Shown here in pieces: positions 5,559-11,407 of a stretch of 13,411 nt of DNA. The stretch comes from Acetobacteraceae bacterium. GTDB lineage: Bacteria; Pseudomonadota; Alphaproteobacteria; Acetobacterales; Acetobacteraceae. The DNA is taken from positions 1-13,411 of the forward strand of contig DAHWBL010000146.1 of the NCBI GenBank assembly GCA_027323595.1, written 5' to 3'. How positions within the stretch are numbered: position 1 is the stretch's first letter; every line of letters begins with the position of its first letter. Below the pieces are notes generated by a model, which saw only the letters and a list, made by a program, of their open reading frames with translations, was not told the DNA's origin and did no database searches. The position numbers and the translations under genes are program-made.

Positions 5559-7175
5559 ATGCCCGCGCCCGACCGTGCCTATCCGGATCTGCATGATCAT
5601 ATCGACAATCTCGATCGCGCCGGTTTGCTGGTGCGGGTGGACCGGCCGATCTGCAAGGACACCGAGATGCATCCGCTGGTGCGCTGGCAGTTTCGCGGCG
5701 GCTTTGCCGAGCATCAGCGCAAGGCGTTCCTGTTCACCAACGTATTCGATGCGAAGGGCAATCATTTCGACATCCCGGTGATCGTCGGCGGGCTGGCGGC
5801 AAGCCGTGAGATCTATCGCATCGGGCTTGGCTGTCCGCTCGACAAAATCGAGGAAACCTTCGCGCGCGCCGAGAAAAATCCGATCCCTCCCCACGAGGTG
5901 CAGGACGCGCCGTGCCACGAGATCGTCATCACCGGCGACGCGCTGGACGTGCCGGGCCAGGGGCTGGACGGAATTCCGGTGCCGATCTCCACGCCTGGCT
6001 GGGACAACGCGCCCTACACCACCTTGTCGCAATACATCACCAAGGACCCCGAAACCGGTGTCCAGAACATGGGAAATTACCGCGGCCAGGTGAAGGCGCG
6101 GCGGCGGCTGGGGATGAACTCGTCGCTGGAGCTGCGGCCGGGAATTTATCAGCATTGGCTGAAATACAAGGCGCTGGGCCAGAAGATGCCGGCCGCGGTG
6201 GTGCTGGGCGCGCCGCCGGCGATCACCTTCACCTCGACCCAGAAGCTGCCCGAGGGGGTGGATGAGCTGACCGTCGCCGGCGGGCTGGTGGGCAGCCCGA
6301 TCAATGTGGTGCGCGCGAAAACGGTGGACCTGCTGGTGCCCGCCGAGGCCGAGATCGTCATCGAGGGCTACATCGACACCGAGTGGCTGGAGCCCGAGGC
6401 GCCGTTCGGTGAATCGCATGGGCATGTCAATCTTGCCGAGTACAACTGCTTCATGGAGGTCACCGCCATCACCAGGCGGTCCGACGCGATCCTGACCTCG
6501 ATCATCAGCCAGGTGACGCCGAGCGAGTCGAGCCTGATCAAGCGGGTGGCGATGGAGCCAGCACTGCTGCGCGCGCTGCGCGACGGGCTGGGGCTGAAAT
6601 GCGTCACGCGCGTATCGCTGCATGAGCCGCTCACCAACATCCGCAAGCTGGTGATCCTGCACATCGCCGCGGGCACCGACCGCACCGAGGTGTGGCGCGC
6701 GCTGTATGGCGTGGTCGGCCAGCATCGCGCGATCGGCAAATATGTCGTTGCCGTCAACGAGGATATCGATCCGCAGAACATGGACGCGATCTGGTGGGCG
6801 CTGTCCTATCGCTGCAATCCGGCGATCGACATGCAGGTGTTGCCCCATCGCGACCAGGGCCACGGGCCGCGCAGCGCGCGCAATGGCGGCGAGGATGCCT
6901 CGGTGCTGTGGGATGCCACGCTGAAGGAGGCGTTTCCGCCGATTTCCTTGCCCAAAAAGGAATATATGGAAAAGGCGCGCGCGATCTGGGAGGAGCTGGG
7001 GCTGCCGGAGCTGCGGCCGCAGGCGCCATGGTTCGGCTATTCGCTTGGCGACTGGGGCGAGAATCTGGAGGCGATGGCGGCGCGCGCGGTGGCCGGCGAA
7101 CATTGGACCACCGGCGACATCATCGCCCAGCAGCGCCGCCGCGACGTGACGATGAACACCGAGATCAAGGACTGA
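5559..7175 (+). CDS. UbiD-family prFMN-dependent (de)carboxylase
   Basis: A 538-residue cytoplasmic enzyme of the UbiD family (PF01977), which reversibly decarboxylates aromatic, heteroaromatic or acrylic acids with prenylated FMN. Catalytic residues line up with A. niger Fdc1: Arg175 in 'QNMGNYRGQ' (Fdc1 R173), Glu280 and Glu285 in 'E-A-P-F-G-E' (E277 and E282), Asn170 as metal ligand (N168) and Glu236 in 'VDELTVAGGL' (E233). The spacings 170-175 and 236-280 match exactly. Other family signatures are 'GNYRGQVKARRRLGMN', 'EAPFGESHGHV' and 'WALSYRCNPAIDMQVLP'. The ATG at 5559 is preceded by AGGAG with 7 nt spacing; a GTG at 5520 lacks such a site. The gene is longer than E. coli UbiD (about 497 aa), and the pathway context points to degradation rather than ubiquinone synthesis. 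No UbiX (the prFMN maker) is in the window, so the cofactor must come from elsewhere. A glycosyltransferase starts 12 nt downstream. Confidence 0.93.
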   Translation: MPAPDRAYPDLHDHIDNLDRAGLLVRVDRPICKDTEMHPLVRWQFRGGFAEHQRKAFLFTNVFDAKGNHFDIPVIVGGLAASREIYRIGLGCPLDKIEETFARAEKNPIPPHEVQDAPCHEIVITGDALDVPGQGLDGIPVPISTPGWDNAPYTTLSQYITKDPETGVQNMGNYRGQVKARRRLGMNSSLELRPGIYQHWLKYKALGQKMPAAVVLGAPPAITFTSTQKLPEGVDELTVAGGLVGSPINVVRAKTVDLLVPAEAEIVIEGYIDTEWLEPEAPFGESHGHVNLAEYNCFMEVTAITRRSDAILTSIISQVTPSESSLIKRVAMEPALLRALRDGLGLKCVTRVSLHEPLTNIRKLVILHIAAGTDRTEVWRALYGVVGQHRAIGKYVVAVNEDIDPQNMDAIWWALSYRCNPAIDMQVLPHRDQGHGPRSARNGGEDASVLWDATLKEAFPPISLPKKEYMEKARAIWEELGLPELRPQAPWFGYSLGDWGENLEAMAARAVAGEHWTTGDIIAQQRRRDVTMNTEIKD

Positions 7176-7187
7176 CGCGCCGCTGCG

Positions 7188-8387
7188 ATGCGCGATCTGC
7201 TGTTCATCTGCCACCGCATTCCCTATCCGCCCGACAAGGGCGAGAAGATTCGCGCCTGGAACATGATCCGCCATCTGTCCGCGCGGTTCGCGGTGCATCT
7301 GGGCTGCCTGGTGGATGACCCGGCCGACTGGGCGCATGTGGAGGCGTTGCGCGCGCAGGTGGCGAGCCTGGGGGCGTTTGCCGTCGATCGGCGGCGGCAG
7401 AAAATCCATGCACTGCTGAAGGCGCGCCCCGGTCGCCCCTTGATGCCCGATTTCTACGCCGATGCGCGGCTGCGCGCCTGGACGCGGGCGACCGCGGCCA
7501 GAACCACGATGGCGCTGAGCGTCGCCTACACCGCGGCCGTCGCACCCTATGTGCTGGAATTGCCGGGGGCCAAGCTGCTCGATTTCGTCGATGTCGATTC
7601 GCAGAAATGGGCGCAATACGCGCAAGGATCGGGATTTCCCATGCGCCTGCTATGGGCCCGCGAGGCGCGCACCCTGCTGCGATTCGAGACCGACATGGCG
7701 GGCCGGTTCGACGCGAACCTGTTCGTCTCGCCGGCCGAGGCGGGCGCGTTCGCGGCACTCGCGCCATCGGTGGCCGGGCGGATCGATTACGTCGAGAACG
7801 GGGTCGATCTGCAGCGGTTCGCGCCCGATCCGGGGCTGGCCAGCCCCTATGCGGGGCCGGGTCCGCGCATCGTGTTCACCGGCCACATGGATTACTGGCC
7901 CAACCAGGACGCGGTGGCCTGGTTCGCGGCCGATGTGCTGCCGCTGATCCGCGCGGCGGTGGCCGACGCGCAGTTCTGGGTGGTGGGGGCGAACCCCGAC
8001 GCGGCGGTGCGCGCGCTCGCTTCGGTGCCCGGGGTGCATGTGACCGGGCGGGTGGCGGATGTGCGGCCCTATGTGGCGCATGCGCATCTGTCGGTCAGTC
8101 CGCTTCGGATCGCGCGCGGGATTCAGAACAAGGTGCTGGAGGCGATGGCGATGGGCGTCCCGGTGCTGGCCTCGGGCGCGGCGTTCGCCGGGCTCGATGC
8201 GGTGGCGGGGCGCGATCTGCTGGTGGCTGACGGGGCCGACGCGATGGCGGCGGCGGCGATCTCGGTGGTGCGCGGGCGGCATCCGGGACTGGGTGCTGCC
8301 GGGCGGGCGGCGGTGGCCGGCCGCTACCGGTGGGAGGCCACGCTGTCGCGGCTGGACGCGATCATCGATCGGCTGATCGGCGGCTGA
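7188..8387 (+). CDS. Glycosyltransferase, PEP-CTERM/exosortase-associated (TIGR03087-like)
   Basis: A 399-residue GT-B glycosyltransferase of the GT4 type. The N-terminus 'MRDLLFICHRIPYPPDKGEK' is the signature opening of the family described as sugar transferase, PEP-CTERM/EpsH1-system associated. Mid-protein 'LLDFVDVDSQKW' is also typical. The donor-binding half has 'YVENGVDLQRF', 'IVFTGHMDYWPNQDAV', 'FWVVGANP', and near the end 'PLRIARGIQNKVLEAMAMGVPVLAS', where the glutamates of the retaining GT-B E-x7-E region sit. It is predicted cytoplasmic or peripheral on the inner membrane, adding sugars to a lipid-linked exopolysaccharide. It starts 12 nt after the UbiD stop without a clear ribosome binding site, so read-through is likely, but the functions look unrelated. 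Its last 26 bp overlap the oppositely directed lytic transglycosylase. No exosortase or other polysaccharide gene is in the window. Confidence 0.85.
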   Translation: MRDLLFICHRIPYPPDKGEKIRAWNMIRHLSARFAVHLGCLVDDPADWAHVEALRAQVASLGAFAVDRRRQKIHALLKARPGRPLMPDFYADARLRAWTRATAARTTMALSVAYTAAVAPYVLELPGAKLLDFVDVDSQKWAQYAQGSGFPMRLLWAREARTLLRFETDMAGRFDANLFVSPAEAGAFAALAPSVAGRIDYVENGVDLQRFAPDPGLASPYAGPGPRIVFTGHMDYWPNQDAVAWFAADVLPLIRAAVADAQFWVVGANPDAAVRALASVPGVHVTGRVADVRPYVAHAHLSVSPLRIARGIQNKVLEAMAMGVPVLASGAAFAGLDAVAGRDLLVADGADAMAAAAISVVRGRHPGLGAAGRAAVAGRYRWEATLSRLDAIIDRLIGG

Positions 8388-8808
8388 CCGCGGGCGGATC
8401 AGGCGGGCGGGCGAACAGGCGGTGTGCCGCGGCGAGCACGCGGGCGCGGTAGGGGTCGGCGAAGCTGTCGGTGTGCGAGTGGTAGAAGCCGATGGCGCGC
8501 AGCAGGTCGTTGTCGGCCTCATCGAGGGCGGCGCGCAGGATCATGCCGGCGGCGGCGATGTTGAAGCAGCCATCGCTGACCAGGCGGTCGCGCACCTGCG
8601 CGGTGGGCAGGCCGGTGATGGCGGCGATGCGTGCCAGCCAGGCGCTGTTGATCTGCATGACGCCCAGATCGTCGCTGCCGTTGGTGTTGGGGTGGACGGT
8701 GCCGATGGCCCCGCCCTCGACCTGCTGGATGGCCGGCAGCAGCCGTGGCGGCAGGTGGTAGGCCGACGCGGTGGCGAGCATGCAGGCGAGGAACGGGATC
8801 GGGCTCAT
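8362..8808 (-). CDS. Small lytic transglycosylase (SLT domain), exported
   Basis: A 148-residue secreted peptidoglycan lyase. Residues 1-16 (MSPIPFLACMLATASA) act as a short signal sequence. The SLT fold follows: 'LLPAIQQVEGG' with catalytic Glu31, then 'NGSDDLGVMQINSAWL' (the G.MQIN motif of family 1 transglycosylases), 'DGCFNIAAAGMILRAAL' and 'AIGFYHSH'. This resembles the small VirB1/PilT/IagB-type enzymes that open the cell wall locally for pili, secretion or conjugation machines. Its ATG at 8808 overlaps the TGA of the GspG-like gene (ATGA), which implies translational coupling. That association with a pseudopilin supports a role in assembling a secretion pseudopilus. Its C-terminus overlaps the end of the convergent glycosyltransferase gene. 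Confidence 0.87.
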   Translation of the reverse strand: MSPIPFLACMLATASAYHLPPRLLPAIQQVEGGAIGTVHPNTNGSDDLGVMQINSAWLARIAAITGLPTAQVRDRLVSDGCFNIAAAGMILRAALDEADNDLLRAIGFYHSHTDSFADPYRARVLAAAHRLFARPPDPPAVSRRSADR

Positions 8809-9233
8809 GGGTCGCAGATTTCCGGCCCGGCCTCCTCGGGGCCGGATGAGCACAGATCATAGGCGTGACCGGGGCGGTGCGAGGGGGCGCGGTAGATATA
8901 AGGGTGATGCCAGGGGTCGAGCGGCAGCGCGCCGGCGAGATAGGGGCCGTTCCAGTCGGTCGCGTCGGCGGGGCGGGCGGCCAGTGCCGCGAGGCCCTGC
9001 GACTCGGTGGTGTAGGTGCCTTCGCCGAGGCGGTAGAGATCGAGCACGGTGGCGAGTCGGGCGATGGATTGGCGGGCGATGGTGCGGCGCGCGCTGCCGA
9101 GCTGGCCCATCGCGGCGGGGGCGACGAGGCCGATCAGCAGCCCCATGATGGCGATGACCACCAGCATTTCGAGCAGGGTGAAGCCGGCGCGCGCGCGCGG
9201 GCCGTTCTGGCCGGTGGCGAGGGGGCGTGGCAT
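8805..9233 (-). CDS. gspG: Type II secretion GspG-like major pseudopilin
   Basis: A 142-residue prepilin-like protein. A basic leader (residues 1-17) ends in Gly, followed by 'FTLLEMLVVIAIMGLLIGLVAP'. This is a perfect type IV prepilin cleavage/methylation site (G17|F18 with Glu22 at position +5) and hydrophobic stalk. The C-terminal half has the T2SG domain pattern: 'TYTTESQGLAALAARP', 'WNGPYLAGALPLDPWHHPYIYR' and 'HAYDLCSSGPE', which in family members holds the calcium-binding loop. Two cysteines (DLC and EIC) near the end could form a disulfide. It has AGGA 8 nt before the ATG. It is not part of a full gsp operon here: only the lytic transglycosylase follows, by a 4-nt overlap. The symbol denotes the family; it may be a paralogue serving a separate machine. 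Confidence 0.88.
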   Translation of the reverse strand: MPRPLATGQNGPRARAGFTLLEMLVVIAIMGLLIGLVAPAAMGQLGSARRTIARQSIARLATVLDLYRLGEGTYTTESQGLAALAARPADATDWNGPYLAGALPLDPWHHPYIYRAPSHRPGHAYDLCSSGPEEAGPEICDP

Positions 9234-9496
9234 GCGGCGGGTCCTGACGGGGGCGCGTATTTGTACGGGTATGATTATGAGGCCGTTTTAGTTGACGAAT
9301 GCTGAAACCGGCTCACAAGGTGGCGCGCCAGGGGAGCGGGAAGGGCGATCTGCTGCGATGCGGCATTGCGCCAAATCAATGCAACGCAGTGCAACAAGGG
9401 GTTGTCTGACCAACAGTTGGTTCGCGAGTCGCTGTTGTGTTGCTGCTGCCCGCCCGCCATCCGCCTGGTTTGTTTCAACCTGCCAAGAGGTTCGTC
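9234..9496. promoter_or_regulatory. Divergent regulatory region between gspG-like and cytochrome genes
   Basis: At 263 bp this is the longest gene-free stretch, and it is more AT-rich than its surroundings. Toward gspG there is a CATAAT-like -10 on the minus strand (9274-9279) without a good -35. Toward the cytochrome gene there is a direct repeat TGCAAC (9380-9385 and 9390-9395, exactly 10 bp apart, one helical turn) and an inverted repeat ACCAAC-A-GTTGGT (9409-9421). These look like regulator binding sites upstream of the cytochrome operon. The cytochrome ribosome binding site AAGAGG ends 6 nt before its ATG. I see no convincing small ORF or RNA gene here. Confidence 0.45.
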
Positions 9497-9868
9497 ATGC
9501 GTTTGCGCCAACTGCTTCCCGCCGTGATTTTCGCCACCCTGAGTGCCGCCGGCGCCCAGGCCCAGGACGCCGAAGCCGGCAAGGCGGTGTTCAACCAGCA
9601 ATGCTCGATCTGTCACAGCCCGACCGCCGGGCGCAATCAGGTCGGGCCGAGCCTGTTCGGCATCGTCGGCAGCACCGCCGGGCAGGTGCCGAACTTCCGC
9701 TTCTCGGCGGCGAACAAGGCGTCCGGGGTGGTGTTCACCGAGGCCAATCTGGACCGGTACCTGACCGATCCGCGCGGCATGATCCCGGGCACCATCATGA
9801 CCTATAACGGTCTGAAGGACGCCACCAAGCGCGCCAATCTGATCGCCTATCTCGCAACTCTGCACTGA
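9497..9868 (+). CDS. Periplasmic class I cytochrome c
   Basis: A 123-residue exported monoheme cytochrome. Residues 1-23 form a Sec signal peptide ending in AGAQAQ. The mature protein starts 'DAEAGKAVFNQQ', followed by the heme-binding C36-S-I-C39-H40. 'VGPSLFGIVGSTAG' is the conserved loop, and 'GMIPGTIMTYNGLKD' supplies the distal ligand, most likely Met101 (as in the PGTKM.F.G motif of mitochondrial/c2-type cytochromes). 'LIAYLATLH' is the C-terminal helix. This makes it a soluble electron carrier of the c2/c550 type. The ATG at 9497 has AAGAGG 6 nt upstream. Its stop is followed by a strong hairpin and then, 61 nt later, by a gene for a heme-bearing outer-membrane barrel. This suggests that it takes electrons from that partner and passes them to the inner membrane; the direction is inference. 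Confidence 0.93.
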   Translation: MRLRQLLPAVIFATLSAAGAQAQDAEAGKAVFNQQCSICHSPTAGRNQVGPSLFGIVGSTAGQVPNFRFSAANKASGVVFTEANLDRYLTDPRGMIPGTIMTYNGLKDATKRANLIAYLATLH

Positions 9869-9875
9869 ACGGCCA

Positions 9876-9904
9876 CGCCGGGGCGCCTTCCCGACGCCCC
9901 GGCG
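9876..9904 (+). terminator. Strong intercistronic hairpin without U-run
   Basis: CGCCGGGGCG (9876-9885) pairs perfectly over 10 bp with CGCCCCGGCG (9895-9904) around a 9-nt loop. It lies between the cytochrome stop and the ribosome binding site of the cytochrome-porin. No T-tract follows, so it is not a classic intrinsic terminator. It more probably protects the upstream message end or lets only part of transcription continue, giving more small cytochrome than barrel. Confidence 0.6.
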
Positions 9905-9929
9905 AGACCTGTCCGAAAAGGGAAACACC

Positions 9930-11345
9930 ATGTACAGAATCTCATCCGTCCGTTCGGTGCTGATCGGCGGCACCGCCTTGTCGGCGCTGCTGCTGGCACC
10001 GCGCGCCGAGGCGATCCCGGCGTTTGCCTCGCAGACCGGCCAGCCGTGCGTCGCCTGTCATATCGGCGGCTATGGGCCGCAGCTGACCCCTTTCGGACGC
10101 GCCTTCAAGATTGGCGGCTATACCGCGACCGGCGGTGATGACGGCGCCGACACCGTCGTCGACAAGCTGGCCTATGGCCCGATATCGGGAATGGTTCTGT
10201 CATCGTTCAACAATACCGCGGGAAACATGCCGGAAGGCACGCAGCAGCAGCATTATGCCCGCAACAATAATTTCTCGCTCGATCAGGTCAGCATTTTCAT
10301 CGGCGGGCGACTGACCGACTGGGCCGGCGGGTTTGGCCAGTTCACCTGGTCCGACGTCGATAACACCGCATTTGTCGATCAGGTCGATCTGCGGCCCTAC
10401 ACCCACGATTTCACCATCGAGGACAACGACGTTCGTGTCGGTCTCACGGTCAACAACGCGCCGACCGTGCAGGACCCGTACAACTCCTCGTTCGTCTGGG
10501 GCTATCCGTATGTGTCCTCGGCGATCGCACCGTCGCCCGGGGCGCAGCCGATCCTGGCCGGTGGCTTTGCCGGCAACTCGATCGGTATCACCGCCTATGC
10601 CTGGATCAACCGCTCGATCTATCTTGAGGTCGGTGGCTATCAGAGCCAGAGCCCTTGGCTGCTGGCGCGTTTCGGCGAGGCCTATGGCCCCGGCGCGACG
10701 CAGGGCATCGCGCCCTATCTGCGTGCTGCCTATGAATGGGACTGGGGGCCGAACGACGCGCATGTCGGCTTCATGTTCATGCAGTCCGCGGTGAACCCGA
10801 CCGTGTCCGCGCAGGTCGCGGCCAACACCAACGGCCATGACAGCTACACCGATTTTGCGGTCGATATGGACTACCAGTTCGTCGGCGAGCGCGACACCTT
10901 CACCATCCTGGCCGTCGACACCATGGAGCAGCAGAACCTCGCCGGCACCGTGGGCGCCTACAACGCCGCCAACGGCACCACTCTGGGCAACACCTACAAT
11001 CTGAACCAGATCCGCCTCTCTGGCGCCTATTGGTACCGTAACACCTATGGTTTCAATCTAGGTTGGGAGCGCACCTGGGGCACCGCGAACCCGGCGGTCT
11101 ATTCGGCCAACGCGGTGAGCGGCAGCAACAACTCCAAGCCGGACAGCAATGCCTTCATCCTGGAGGCGGACTGGGTGCCGTTCGGCAAGGGCGACAGCTG
11201 GGCGCAGCCCTTCGCCAACCTCAAGCTGGGTGTGCAATACACGATCTATACCCAGTTCAACGGCGGCTATACCAACTATGACGGCAACGGCCGCAACGCC
11301 AACGCCAACAACACGCTGTATGCGTTCGCCTGGTTCATGTTCTGA
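9930..11345 (+). CDS. Cyc2-like fused monoheme cytochrome / outer-membrane beta-barrel
   Basis: A 471-residue protein. Signal peptide residues 1-28 end in 'RAEA'. The mature N-terminus 'IPAFASQTGQPCVACHIGG' carries one heme site, C40-V-A-C43-H44, followed by 'PQLTPFGRAFKIGGYT'. This block (IPAFA.QTG..C..CH...LTPFGR.FK..GYT) is the cytochrome domain known from Cyc2, the outer-membrane Fe(II) oxidase of acidophilic and neutrophilic iron oxidisers, and its relatives. The remaining 400 or so residues are a chain of amphipathic aromatic-rich strands with Asn/Gly/Asp turns, ending in 'NTLYAFAWFMF', a terminal Phe typical of the barrel insertion signal. The product is therefore predicted to be an outer-membrane porin plugged by a c-type heme. 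The start has GGGA before ATG 9930. A periplasmic cytochrome c precedes it and a strong terminator follows it. Electron uptake from Fe(II) or another outside donor is inferred from the Cyc2 likeness. Relatives also occur in bacteria not known to oxidise iron. Confidence 0.85.
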   Translation: MYRISSVRSVLIGGTALSALLLAPRAEAIPAFASQTGQPCVACHIGGYGPQLTPFGRAFKIGGYTATGGDDGADTVVDKLAYGPISGMVLSSFNNTAGNMPEGTQQQHYARNNNFSLDQVSIFIGGRLTDWAGGFGQFTWSDVDNTAFVDQVDLRPYTHDFTIEDNDVRVGLTVNNAPTVQDPYNSSFVWGYPYVSSAIAPSPGAQPILAGGFAGNSIGITAYAWINRSIYLEVGGYQSQSPWLLARFGEAYGPGATQGIAPYLRAAYEWDWGPNDAHVGFMFMQSAVNPTVSAQVAANTNGHDSYTDFAVDMDYQFVGERDTFTILAVDTMEQQNLAGTVGAYNAANGTTLGNTYNLNQIRLSGAYWYRNTYGFNLGWERTWGTANPAVYSANAVSGSNNSKPDSNAFILEADWVPFGKGDSWAQPFANLKLGVQYTIYTQFNGGYTNYDGNGRNANANNTLYAFAWFMF

Positions 11346-11367
11346 TCCGACGACGCGGCTGAAAAAG

Positions 11368-11398
11368 AACCCGGCGGCCTCGGTCGCCGGGTTTTTTT
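11368..11398 (+). terminator. Rho-independent terminator after the cytochrome-porin gene
   Basis: An 11-bp stem (11368-11378 with 11383-11393, including one G-U pair) closes a CTCG tetraloop and runs into seven T residues (11392-11398). It starts 22 nt after the barrel stop. On the other strand an A/T tract (GAAAAAG at 11361-11367) follows the same stem, so it can also terminate the convergent solute-binding-protein gene that ends at 11408. Confidence 0.92.
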
Positions 11399-11407
11399 GT
11401 TGTGCTG

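Noticed and set aside
5559..7175. Assigning the UbiD gene to ubiquinone biosynthesis
   Set aside because: It is longer than the ubiquinone enzyme, lies in a catabolic cluster and has no ubi genes around it.
5469..7625. 718-codon minus-strand open frame across the UbiD gene
   Set aside because: Although very long, its product is low-complexity Arg/His/Gln-rich and lies fully opposite UbiD and the glycosyltransferase, whose catalytic motifs are intact.
7650..8522. 290-codon minus-strand open frame opposite the glycosyltransferase
   Set aside because: Arg/His/Pro-rich shadow that also crosses the start of the transglycosylase in a different frame.
9275..9973. Minus-strand open frame spanning the cytochrome c gene and its upstream region
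   Set aside because: It opposes an unmistakable cytochrome c, and the part in the non-coding spacer has no recognisable features.
9930..11345. Naming the cytochrome-porin cyc2 outright
   Set aside because: The N-terminal block and architecture fit, but related fused cytochrome-barrels occur in non-iron-oxidisers, and orthology cannot be judged without a phylogeny.
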